Below the pieces are notes generated by a model. That model ran no database searches. It was not told the origin of the DNA and saw nothing but the letters and a program-made list of their open reading frames with translations. Shown one piece after another: positions 1-7,703 of a stretch of DNA of 64,000 nucleotides (the first letter of the stretch is position 1; each line of letters opens with the position of its first letter). The stretch is from a candidate division LCP-89 bacterium B3_LCP (GTDB lineage: Bacteria > Electryoneota > B3-LCP). The stretch is from NCBI GenBank assembly GCA_005223185.1, contig NJBN01000004.1:186001-250000 (forward strand), read 5' to 3'. A program made the translations under genes and the position numbers.

Positions 1-1572
1 ATTCTTGGGGATATTCTGGGGATCAGAGTAACCGTGGAGGAAGACCTCTTCTAACTTTTTAGCCAAACCGATGACGGGAATATTAGAAACGCCAAGATCA
101 CACAAGACCTGCACCGCCCGGTTCAGTTGACCTTTGCCGCCATCAATCAACACCAGATCAGGAAGCGGGAGATCTTCGTTCTTCAGCCGCCGGTAACGTC
201 TCCGGACTACTTCACCCATCATAGCAAAATCGTCGGCACCTTTTACGGTACGGATTTTAAAGCGACGATATTCTTTCTTGTACGGTTTGGCATCCTTGAA
301 ACAGACCATCGAACCCACAGCATCACGCCCCTGTATATTGGAGATGTCGAAAGCTTCTATCAGGCGCGGTGGTTTATTCAGGTGCAGATCCCTCTGCAGA
401 GCTTTCAGGGCATGGTGTATGAAATCCTTCTTGCTTTTCTGAATTTTGAGTTCCCCTAAAAGCAACTGTGCATTCTGTGAAACCAATCTCACGAGCCTGG
501 CTTTTTCACCAACTTTGGGCACTTCCAGATGCACCTTCCTGCCCTTTCTTTCAGATAGCCATTGGGAGATCAAATTCCTATCCACTATTTCAAATGGCAG
601 AAAGGCGGCGTCAGGGAGGGATTCTGTGCGGTTATAGTATTCTCGCAGAAAAGCCTGAAGAACGTCTGAAGGAGTTTTTTCAAATACTGAAGTAAGGTAG
701 AAATGGGACCTGCCCACGATTCGCCCGGATCTGATCTGAAACAAGGCTGCGCAGCCGTCCTCGTCTTCCAGAGCGAGAGCTATGACGTCTTTATCCCGAA
801 GGTCAGCGGCAATTATTCCACCCATTGTGGTCAGGCGACCGAAGTTTTCCACTTGCAATATTCGATCCCGAATTTGAGCTGCTTCTTCGTAGTGTTTCCC
901 TTCGGCGGCTTCTGCCATCTGCGCTTTCAGCTCGCGAATCAGATCCTTATCGCGCCCATATATCAGGTTTACCAGATGTTGTACATTCAATTGATATTTA
1001 TCAGAAGCTATTCCATCGGAGCAGGCGCTCGCACAGCGGTTGATATGGAAATTCAGGCAGGGTTGGTATTTCTGCGAAGCGATCAATTCCGGAGTGATTT
1101 TCCTGTTGCAGTTCCTTATCTTCAGAACTCCCTTGAAAGTTCTTAAGAATTGGCGTAGCGCTTTGACGTCGGTATAGGGACCATAATATTTCGAGCCATC
1201 TCGTGGGGTTTTGCGGGTCAAGAAAACTCTGGGGAAAAGTTCATCAGTTACTTTCAAATAAGGGTAGCTCTTATCATCACGAAGTTGGACGTTGTAGCGC
1301 GGAATATTCTTTTTTATCAGGTTGGCTTCTAAAATGAGCGCTTCGATCTCAGTATCTGTGACGATTACTTCGAGATCAGCGATGGCTTTGACCAGGCGGT
1401 TATACTGGTAACGACCGTCATCTCCCTTGTTGAAATAGGAGCGGACGCGATTGCGCAGCACCTTCGCCTTACCGACGTAGATTACCTTGCCACTGCGATC
1501 TCTGAATAGGTAAACTCCCGGAAGCTTGGGGAGATTTTTCAGTTTAGTGGATATTTTTACTTTTGGAGACAC
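1..1572 (-). CDS. uvrC: UvrC, excinuclease ABC subunit C (3' end cut by window edge)
   Basis: UvrC makes both incisions around a DNA lesion in nucleotide excision repair, after UvrA and UvrB have loaded. The readable 524 codons start at a GTG 11 nt downstream of the preceding gene's stop. They show the N-terminal GIY-YIG nuclease (PGVYLFRD then VIYVGKAKVLRNR, about residues 14-90), a conserved cysteine cluster (CLNFHINRCASAC), a UvrB-binding coiled segment (KHYEEAAQIRDR), and the RNase H-like second nuclease (FDISNIQG and LVLIDGGKGQ). The C-terminal helix-hairpin-helix lies outside the window. The close spacing suggests co-transcription with the upstream PLP enzyme. An AAGAAG stretch about 15 nt upstream is a weak ribosome site, so the exact start is less certain than the identity. 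Confidence 0.95.
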   Translation of the reverse strand, partial: MSPKVKISTKLKNLPKLPGVYLFRDRSGKVIYVGKAKVLRNRVRSYFNKGDDGRYQYNRLVKAIADLEVIVTDTEIEALILEANLIKKNIPRYNVQLRDDKSYPYLKVTDELFPRVFLTRKTPRDGSKYYGPYTDVKALRQFLRTFKGVLKIRNCNRKITPELIASQKYQPCLNFHINRCASACSDGIASDKYQLNVQHLVNLIYGRDKDLIRELKAQMAEAAEGKHYEEAAQIRDRILQVENFGRLTTMGGIIAADLRDKDVIALALEDEDGCAALFQIRSGRIVGRSHFYLTSVFEKTPSDVLQAFLREYYNRTESLPDAAFLPFEIVDRNLISQWLSERKGRKVHLEVPKVGEKARLVRLVSQNAQLLLGELKIQKSKKDFIHHALKALQRDLHLNKPPRLIEAFDISNIQGRDAVGSMVCFKDAKPYKKEYRRFKIRTVKGADDFAMMGEVVRRRYRRLKNEDLPLPDLVLIDGGKGQLNRAVQVLCDLGVSNIPVIGLAKKLEEVFLHGYSDPQNIPKN

Positions 1573-1583
1573 CGTGCAACTGA

Positions 1584-2768
1584 TCAGATCTTCTTTAAAG
1601 CCTGGGAAAGGTCATCGATGATATCTTCGATATCTTCAACACCGACCGATAAGCGTATCATGCCGGGAGAGATACCTGTAGCTTCAAGATCTTCAGGGGA
1701 ATAGGAACTGTGCGTGGTGGATGCAGGATGGACGATCAGCGTATCGCAATCACCCAGTGAAACTGCTAATGTGCAGAGCTCCACAGCATCCATCATCCTC
1801 TTTCCTTCCTCTAAACCACCTCTTATCTCAAAAGCAATCATTCCCCCAAAATTGTCCATCTGGGCTTTGGCTAAATCGTGCTGCGGATGAGTGCGAAGGC
1901 CGGGAAACCAGACGCGTTCGACCTTGGGGTGGAAAGCCAGGAATTGCGCCACCTTGGTGGCATTCTCGCAGTGCCTGTCCATGCGGACCGGCAGCGTCTT
2001 TAACCCGCGCAGAAGCAGCCAGGCATTGAAAGGGCTTATACAGGCGCCTACATCCACGGCAACGCCTTTGCGCATCTCTTCCATGATAGTTTTGGGACCT
2101 ACCGTTATGCCTGCTACGGTATCACCGTGTCCGCCTATGTATTTGGTGGCAGAATGGATAACAATATCAGCTCCCATGGTCAGCGGCTGCTGCAGATAGG
2201 GCGTGGCAAAGGTGTTATCAACGACCAGCTTAATCCCCTTACGATGGGCGATTTCCGCGCAGCCTTTAATATCTATGATTTCAATGGTGGGATTGGCCGG
2301 CGTTTCTATGAATAGGAAACGCGTCTTTTCATCGATGGCGTCTTCGATCTGATTCAGATCGGTAGCGTCCACTTCGGTGACTCCGATATTCAGTCTGGGA
2401 AGTACTTTTAAGTACATGGCGTGAGTGCCACCGTAGATGGTTCTGGAAGAAATGAAGTTTTCTCCGGAGTTACATAGAGTCATTGTAGCTACGGTGATGG
2501 CAGCCATACCGGAACCAAAAGCTAAAGCTACTTCACCCTTCTCCAAGAAAGCCATTTCGCGCTCAAGGGCTTCCTGGGTAGGATTTAAGATGCGCGAGTA
2601 GATATAGCCCTTAGCCGTTCCGGCAAAAAGATCCGCACCATGCTGGCTGTCATTAAAGGCGAAAGTGGAACTCTGATAGATCGGCGGAGATATGGCGCCG
2701 GTTAAGGGATCATGACCACCACTGCCGTGCACCGCCAGGGTAGCAAATCCCCAGGATTTTTTAATCAT
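1584..2768 (-). CDS. PLP-dependent sulfur amino acid lyase, methionine gamma-lyase-like
   Basis: This is a cytoplasmic Cys/Met-metabolism PLP enzyme of 394 residues, full length for the family. The Schiff-base lysine is K209 in HSATKYIGGHGD, the PLP-ring aspartate is D184 in VVDNTF, and the phosphate-binding region is around GSGMAA (85-90). Overall sequence resembles methionine gamma-lyase, which splits methionine to methanethiol, 2-oxobutyrate and ammonia. However, the catalytic-loop cysteine of that enzyme (YGC) is replaced here by glycine (YGG, 112-114). O-acetyl/O-succinylhomoserine sulfhydrylase or cystathionine gamma-synthase activity is therefore equally possible. It is followed directly by uvrC on the same strand. 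Confidence 0.88.
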   Translation of the reverse strand: MIKKSWGFATLAVHGSGGHDPLTGAISPPIYQSSTFAFNDSQHGADLFAGTAKGYIYSRILNPTQEALEREMAFLEKGEVALAFGSGMAAITVATMTLCNSGENFISSRTIYGGTHAMYLKVLPRLNIGVTEVDATDLNQIEDAIDEKTRFLFIETPANPTIEIIDIKGCAEIAHRKGIKLVVDNTFATPYLQQPLTMGADIVIHSATKYIGGHGDTVAGITVGPKTIMEEMRKGVAVDVGACISPFNAWLLLRGLKTLPVRMDRHCENATKVAQFLAFHPKVERVWFPGLRTHPQHDLAKAQMDNFGGMIAFEIRGGLEEGKRMMDAVELCTLAVSLGDCDTLIVHPASTTHSSYSPEDLEATGISPGMIRLSVGVEDIEDIIDDLSQALKKI

Positions 2769-2840
2769 GGTAACCTCCTATTGCCGCTTATACGTAAAAG
2801 TGGCTTAATATTATTTGACTAGTCACCAGAAAATATACAG

Positions 2841-2876
2841 AAACTCCCCTTCAATATCAAGTAAAAAGGGGAGTTT
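2841..2876. repeat. 11-bp perfect inverted repeat (possible bidirectional terminator)
   Basis: AAACTCCCCTT at 2841-2851 is exactly mirrored by AAGGGGAGTTT at 2866-2876 with a 14-nt loop. It lies between the start of the PLP enzyme gene and the end of the beta-helix gene, both on the minus strand. A second hairpin nearby is the better terminator candidate. Confidence 0.5.
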
Positions 2877-2879
2877 CGG

Positions 2880-2917
2880 AAGAGAGAGAAAGGAGCGGCT
2901 CTTGTTGAACCGCCCCG
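2880..2917 (-). terminator. Rho-independent terminator of the beta-helix protein gene
   Basis: Read on the minus strand, GGGGCGGTTC and GAGCCGCTCC form a 10-bp stem (two G-T wobbles) around an AACAA loop. It is followed by the pyrimidine-rich TTTCTCTCTCTT. It sits about 15 nt after the stop codon of the gene ending at 2932. Confidence 0.6.
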
Positions 2918-2931
2918 ATGTGGGTTAGTAA

Positions 2932-4647
2932 CTACTTAAGTAGCACTAATTTCTGTACTGAGTGATAATCCCCAATCTCCATTATAGCAAAGTAGATACC
3001 GGAAGGGATATCCGCTGCTTTGAAGGTAACCTCATGAGCACCAGCATCCCTGAAGCCATCCACTAAGGTGGTCAATAGCCGACCCTGAATATTGTAGATG
3101 GACAAGTTCAGGTGTGATGCTGTGGGAAGCGTGAAGTTGAGCGTGGTTGAAGGATTAAATGGATTGGGGTAGGCTGGATGCAGGATAAACACCTCTGGAC
3201 TTCCTATATCGGTTTTTTTTTCAATTCCAGTAGTTTGGTCGTAGTAGAAGACGCCCATGTCAGCGATGGTGTTGTCAGGATCGTAAGGACTTAAGGGATC
3301 ACCAGCATCTATACACGGCGAACTTCCCTGGAGGTGATAATCACCGGAGGAAGGATCCACGAAAAGCGGATCTAAGTAGATGTTACTATAGACGTCACAG
3401 GAATCGCCGTTCAGGTTTGTGGTTGATAATATCCCAATATTGGCTGGTATTACACCTAGGAAATTGCCGCCAGGATTATCGTAGAAATCACAATAGAGGA
3501 CGGAGTCCAGCGCCGTACGTTCAAAGTACATTCCATCTGAATTACCATAGACGATATTGTTGTAGAAGGGAAGACTGTGAAGTTCCCAGTCGCTGTAGTA
3601 AGCGCCACCCAGCGAATCAGCAGTATTATTAGTGAATGTACAATTGTAAACTGATCCGTCCGCACCCAGACAGATCATTCCACCTCCGAATAATTCGGCA
3701 TGGTTATCTTCTATCAGACAGTGGTCAACGGTTAAATCATCTCCATCCGGACCAAAGGCAATCCCGCCGCCCTGTTCTGCTTCATTTCGCACAACGGTGC
3801 AGTTCTGGATGTGTACATTGTACACTTTGAAATCCAGGAGCACGCCTCCGCCCGTACCATCGGTTATATTCTCCGAAAGATAACAGTCCTGCATGTAAGT
3901 CCCCCAATCTGTCCAGCTGTGAAATCCGCCACCACCTAAACCGCAATAGTTCTTGCTGATATTGCAGTTGATTATGTCAGGAGATGCGTCGCCATTTTCT
4001 ATCCCTCCCCCAAACTGTCCTGCAATATTTCCCTGAATGTCCAGATTTTCCAGCAGCGGACTTGTCGTATTATAAACTACAATCCCACCTCCGGAATATC
4101 CAGCTTCGTTTTCCCATATTCTGCAGTCTCTTATCACCACTGATCCATCATAGTCGTCATATAAGGCAATTCCACCTCCACTCATGGTGGCATAATTACC
4201 CGTGATGGTGCTGTTAGAAATCGTGGGGCTGCACGCGTAACATAATATACCACCACCGCTATAATAAGGCCAATTCCCGTCTGCATATCCACCCGTTACA
4301 AGTACATAGCTCAAGCGGTTGGAATCAGAAGAATTTACTTCAAAACAAATGCCACCCCAGTAAGGAACGCCGGTGTCAGGGACGAAAATTATGCTGTCAT
4401 TATCGGTTCCCACGCAGTATAAATAGCCGTTAATCTCAAATTCATAATCACCGCTGAAATAAAATTCAGCGCCTGGTTCAATCACCAGAGAATCGGCTTC
4501 CAGTACGTAGATATCACCATCTACTACGTATGACGTATCTTCCAGCACTCCTGCCAGATTTCCGGAAATGTGAACTTGCGCGATGGTGAGGTTGGAGAGG
4601 AGAAGTATGAATGCGCAGAATCCTGTAAGACTGTTTAGATGCTTCAT
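2932..4647 (-). CDS. Secreted right-handed beta-helix protein with C-terminal sorting domain
   Basis: A 571-residue exported protein. Residues 1-23 form a signal peptide. The middle (about 90-420) is built of repeated GGGI/GGGF-containing turns such as SGGGIALYDD, GGGIVVYN and GGGFHSW, typical of right-handed parallel beta-helix (pectate-lyase-like) proteins. Surface adhesion or polysaccharide contact is plausible, but no catalytic residues can be assigned. The C-terminus (about 490-571) carries YPNPFNPSTTL, SIYNIQGRLL, a LPSGIYF-like core and a terminal LVLLK, the type IX-like sorting domain that directs proteins to the cell surface. The DNA for its last 70 codons is closely related to the orphan fragment at 5039-5263. 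A terminator follows. Confidence 0.85.
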   Translation of the reverse strand: MKHLNSLTGFCAFILLLSNLTIAQVHISGNLAGVLEDTSYVVDGDIYVLEADSLVIEPGAEFYFSGDYEFEINGYLYCVGTDNDSIIFVPDTGVPYWGGICFEVNSSDSNRLSYVLVTGGYADGNWPYYSGGGILCYACSPTISNSTITGNYATMSGGGIALYDDYDGSVVIRDCRIWENEAGYSGGGIVVYNTTSPLLENLDIQGNIAGQFGGGIENGDASPDIINCNISKNYCGLGGGGFHSWTDWGTYMQDCYLSENITDGTGGGVLLDFKVYNVHIQNCTVVRNEAEQGGGIAFGPDGDDLTVDHCLIEDNHAELFGGGMICLGADGSVYNCTFTNNTADSLGGAYYSDWELHSLPFYNNIVYGNSDGMYFERTALDSVLYCDFYDNPGGNFLGVIPANIGILSTTNLNGDSCDVYSNIYLDPLFVDPSSGDYHLQGSSPCIDAGDPLSPYDPDNTIADMGVFYYDQTTGIEKKTDIGSPEVFILHPAYPNPFNPSTTLNFTLPTASHLNLSIYNIQGRLLTTLVDGFRDAGAHEVTFKAADIPSGIYFAIMEIGDYHSVQKLVLLK

Positions 4648-4741
4648 GATGCCTCCAATGTTGTGTCAATTATCGTACTATAGTAATTAAATTAGAGGGA
4701 AATAACTACATGTGCAAGTATATTATTGGGGAAGTAGTGAT

Positions 4742-4867
4742 GGGGAATTGTGAATGCAGAATTTAGAATTGGGGGTGGTTAATTGCAAATTGAAGACTGC
4801 AAATTCTAAATTGCAAATTTGGCTGGGATGTCCGAGTGTTGAAATCCTTCGCTGTGCTCAGGATGAC
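4742..4867 (+). repeat. Approximately 130-bp dispersed repeat, copy 1
   Basis: It begins GGGGAATTGTGAATGCAGAA, passes through GCAAATTGAAGACTGCAAAT and ends near CAGGATGACT. A second copy in the same orientation lies at 10339-10473 with the same order of blocks and scattered mismatches. Both copies are intergenic. Confidence 0.75.
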
Positions 4868-4880
4868 TAAAGGCGGTAGA

Positions 4881-4913
4881 AGCGTCATTCTGGCTCGTCC
4901 AGAATCTGACGCT
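4881..4913. repeat. CATTCTGG-CCAGAAT hairpin repeat, copy 1
   Basis: AGCGTCA ... TGACGCT flank an inner TTCTGG/CCAGAA palindrome with a CTCGT loop. Related copies are at 4998-5028 and 17711-17744. It looks like a REP-type element. Confidence 0.7.
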
Positions 4914-4922
4914 TTAGCTGGG

Positions 4923-4946
4923 GTGGCATGAACCATTTCATGCCAC
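4923..4946. repeat. Palindrome GTGGCATG...CATGCCAC
   Basis: A 24-bp palindrome with GTGGCATG and CATGCCAC arms. A second palindrome of similar style, GCGGTCATGG...CCATGACCGC, follows at 4957-4982. Both sit inside the repeat cluster. Confidence 0.6.
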
Positions 4947-4956
4947 GAATCAGAAA

Positions 4957-4982
4957 GCGGTCATGGAATGGTCCATGACCGC
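4957..4982. repeat. Palindrome GCGGTCATGG...CCATGACCGC
   Basis: Perfect 10-bp arms around a 6-nt centre (AATGGT), in the repeat cluster between two secreted-protein genes. Confidence 0.6.
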
Positions 4983-4997
4983 CCTGAGGAATGTAAC

Positions 4998-5028
4998 ATG
5001 TCATTCTGGCTCGTCCAGAATCTGACAT
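4998..5028. repeat. CATTCTGG-CCAGAAT hairpin repeat, copy 2
   Basis: It has the same core as 4881-4913 (TCATTCTGG, CTCGT loop, CCAGAATCTGA), with ATG/CAT as outer arms in place of AGC/GCT. It ends 10 nt before the stop codon of the orphan sorting-domain fragment. Confidence 0.7.
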
Positions 5029-5038
5029 AATACCTATA

Positions 5039-5263
5039 CTACTTCATCAACACCAACTTTTGCACTGCGCTGTAACCTCCAGTTTCCATTCTTGCGAAGT
5101 AGATGCCGGAGGGTAGATTGCTGGCGTTGAAGGTGATTTCATGAGCACCTGCATCCCTGAAGCTATCCACTAAAGTGGTCAACAACCGACCCTGAATATC
5201 GTAGATGGACAGGTTCGTGTGGGATGCGGTGGTGCAATTCGCTGTGGAGGAGTTATTCTGAAG
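5039..5263 (-). pseudogene. Orphan C-terminal sorting-domain fragment, in frame after a stop codon
   Basis: On the minus strand 74 sense codons run from just after the TAG of the gene at 5264-5815 to a TAG at 5039, in that gene's own frame. The product contains NLSIYDIQGRLL, SFRDAGAHEITF, LPSGIYF and VQKLVLMK, so it is the last three quarters of a type IX-like sorting domain. It closely matches the end of the beta-helix protein (2932-4647) in protein and DNA. The YPNPFNP start is missing and there is no start codon. I read it as the 3' relic of an older secreted-protein gene whose domain was replaced by the one now ending at 5264. It is probably not expressed on its own. Confidence 0.8.
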
Positions 5264-5815
5264 CTACTTTTCCACCACAAGCTTAATCACACGATAGTAA
5301 TCACCTGCTCTAATTGTACAGAAATATACCCCAGATGGTAGACCTGCTGATTCCCAAAACACAGCATAAACACCGGGGAGCTTATAACTATCTACCAGAT
5401 CACCGACTGTTCTACCTAGTAGATCATAGACTTTGAGTTCTACGTGAGTCGCTTTTGGTATTTCATAAATTATTTTTGTTGTTGGATTAAAGGGATTTGG
5501 ATAATTTTGGTGAAGCTTGAACGTCTTGGGAAAGAGATCACCTGTTCTCACTTCAATAATTCCAGTTATCAAGTTCTGATAGAAAAACAGAAAGTACCCA
5601 AATCCATTGTAATTTCGAATGCTGTTTATCTCGTTTTTCCCTATGACAGATTCGCCGAGAATATGCACATTTCCGAAAGTCTGAGAACCGCTTTTATTAC
5701 CAACGTTTAATCCTGTAAGATACCTGTTGTTCACAGTAGCTCGAGAGGAACTTTGGCAAAGGAAAAACACAGCGAGAATGACTATTATTTGGGGAATGGT
5801 GTATATTTTATTCAT
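5264..5815 (-). CDS. Small secreted protein with C-terminal sorting domain
   Basis: A 183-residue exported protein. A signal peptide (about 1-27) precedes a short unrecognised region of about 75 residues containing LTGLNVGNKSG. A full sorting domain then starts at LHQNYPNPFNPTTK (about 102-115) and ends RVIKLVVEK. The mature part before the sorting domain is very short for this protein class, and I cannot assign a function. The reading frame continues past its TAG into a second, truncated sorting domain (5039-5263), which suggests domain replacement at this locus. Confidence 0.75.
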   Translation of the reverse strand: MNKIYTIPQIIVILAVFFLCQSSSRATVNNRYLTGLNVGNKSGSQTFGNVHILGESVIGKNEINSIRNYNGFGYFLFFYQNLITGIIEVRTGDLFPKTFKLHQNYPNPFNPTTKIIYEIPKATHVELKVYDLLGRTVGDLVDSYKLPGVYAVFWESAGLPSGVYFCTIRAGDYYRVIKLVVEK

Positions 5816-5883
5816 GGTAGCATCTCCAGATTTGTATCAGTACTATATTGGAAATCGTTTTAAGGATATCTTAGTTGATTTGT

Positions 5884-7551
5884 TTATTCAGTTGCAGTCT
5901 CAAGCCGCATCTTATCACGAATTACTTGATTATCTTCGTAACCTCTGCGAACACCTTGAACGAAGTAATCAATTTCATAACTTCCACTACCATTCATCAG
6001 TTCTTTAATCCGGAATCCCCTCTCACTTTTTTCTACAACAGCAAGCCCTTTTGAATTAGCAGAAAGTGGAGTAAGTTGAATTGTCAGAGTGGTATGATTG
6101 ATAACCCAGGTAAAATGATCTTCGAATGGCACAAAGCATTCACCATTTACGAGAGTAGCACTTCCTCTGGTGTAAGCGGCTGCTTCAGGACCCTCTATGC
6201 ACGTATATACTATGTCCTTGTCCGGAAGTTGTGGATGATCCATTCTGAAGTTACACGTGTTTTTTGTAATTGTACCAGTCTGACCATTCAAGTCAATAGT
6301 AATACTGCCACCGCTTGTATTTGTGACATAACATCTTCCTGCGTTGCCATAACTTGAACTAGCTCCAAAGAAACCACGTTGGCTTCCACTTCGATAGGTA
6401 AAGCAAGCTCCATTATTACCAGATGTCCCTGATACAGTACTAAGAGAAGCCACTGAGTTTCCACCATTACCCTTTAATTTAAAGTATCCGGTGCTTCCTC
6501 CATCATCATTAGCAAATATATTATCTGAAGCATAAATATCATCGCCTGCAGTAACATCGTCACTTGCTATAACATCATCACTTACAATAACATCATTGCC
6601 CACAGTAAGATCATTTCCCACACTGGCAAAGCCGCTGATCGTGAAATTACCACTACTACTCTGGTGATAGTGAAGTGTGGTCGGTCCCGCATCAGTCAAA
6701 TCAGTTGCTTGTGATGAGGTTAATAATGTATAACTTGAGTTAATATCATCCGTAGTGATCGTCCCATTGGCTATGTGTGATGAAGCAACACCTCCTGTTG
6801 CAATGTATAGAGAAACCTCACCGCTATATGCGCCACCTGACAAATCATTTCCAGGAGTTAGGACTGCCGTAATGTCACCGCTTCCGCATTCCTCGATAGC
6901 TTGGTCTAAATCATCTAAAACGTCCTGAACGTTTGTTGAATTACTACTTTGAAATTCATCTACAACGGGAATATCCACTCCACTTACTTGATTAGTACCA
7001 GCACCCCAATCGATTTTCGTATCTTGCACAGCATCATTTGCAATTTGAGAAGACGTAATCTCTGGAATTGCCAATATCGGAAACGTTGCATTCTGATTCA
7101 GAGGCAGCAAAGTATTCGCTGTTGGGTTTGCATTCACACTGAAACCATCAACTTCATCTGAATCCAAGGCTTTTATGGCTATTAAACTGTGAGAGATCAG
7201 TTGGCGCGGTAACAGCACTTCTCCATCCATTGTAACCTCAAGCCAAAGTTCCTGGGTAGTAAATGGCAAATTCTCTAAGAGGCTAGCCGCTCCAAGTTGC
7301 ACTGAATAGATACCCTCTTCCACATTTGTGTTGGTGTGATCTTCAGACCACTGTTCGTTTCCACCAGATTCCGCATCCCAGATTTTAAATATGAAGTCGA
7401 AGGTCCCCGTCACTAATGAATCATTCTCATCTGTGAGTATTCCTTGGTAATTCGCTTTTGGTAAAGCTTGCGCATTTGATAAGAAGACAGATCCGATTGC
7501 AAACATGCAAATCGTAAAAACTGCTAAAGTAATTTGTCGTGATTTCATCAT
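5884..7551 (-). CDS. Secreted fibre-like protein with hexapeptide repeats
   Basis: A 555-residue exported protein with a signal peptide (1-28). Residues about 30-130 hold the domain often seen at the N-terminus of FCB secreted proteins (ANYQGILTDENDS, then a strand-rich block). Residues about 311-353 are short repeats of the type V/A-G/S/N-D/N-D-V/I-x (VGNDLT, VSDDVI, ASDDVT, AGDDIY). The C-terminus (about 450-550) starts IEGPEAAAYTRG and resembles a module conserved in tail-fibre-like surface proteins. There is no sorting domain, so its exit route differs from its neighbours or it stays periplasmic. It is divergent from the membrane XRE regulator at 7704. Function unknown. Confidence 0.75.
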   Translation of the reverse strand: MMKSRQITLAVFTICMFAIGSVFLSNAQALPKANYQGILTDENDSLVTGTFDFIFKIWDAESGGNEQWSEDHTNTNVEEGIYSVQLGAASLLENLPFTTQELWLEVTMDGEVLLPRQLISHSLIAIKALDSDEVDGFSVNANPTANTLLPLNQNATFPILAIPEITSSQIANDAVQDTKIDWGAGTNQVSGVDIPVVDEFQSSNSTNVQDVLDDLDQAIEECGSGDITAVLTPGNDLSGGAYSGEVSLYIATGGVASSHIANGTITTDDINSSYTLLTSSQATDLTDAGPTTLHYHQSSSGNFTISGFASVGNDLTVGNDVIVSDDVIASDDVTAGDDIYASDNIFANDDGGSTGYFKLKGNGGNSVASLSTVSGTSGNNGACFTYRSGSQRGFFGASSSYGNAGRCYVTNTSGGSITIDLNGQTGTITKNTCNFRMDHPQLPDKDIVYTCIEGPEAAAYTRGSATLVNGECFVPFEDHFTWVINHTTLTIQLTPLSANSKGLAVVEKSERGFRIKELMNGSGSYEIDYFVQGVRRGYEDNQVIRDKMRLETATE

Positions 7552-7703
7552 TCTCTCCTTCGTTACTTTAAGGATTTTCTAATTGCTTTGCACACTTTTT
7601 GTGCTTACCATTAATATAACACCATTTAATTTCGAGGTCAAATGAAAAGAGATGACATTAGAGGAATTTTCGGGAAAAACAGCGGTTTTGATGGGGAGTA
7701 TGG

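Larger units (their letters stand above)
4648..5038. other. Gene-free stretch made of dispersed and palindromic repeats
   Basis: No coding region is supported here. From the left it holds an AT-rich repeat copy (4742-4867), an AGCGTCATTCTGG-type hairpin (4881-4913), two more palindromes (4923-4946 and 4957-4982) and a second CATTCTGG hairpin (4998-5028). Nothing else is recognisable. Confidence 0.7.

Noticed and set aside
5039-5263. A separate small gene
   Set aside because: No start codon with a ribosome site is visible, and it begins in the middle of a sorting domain. It is better read as a relic.
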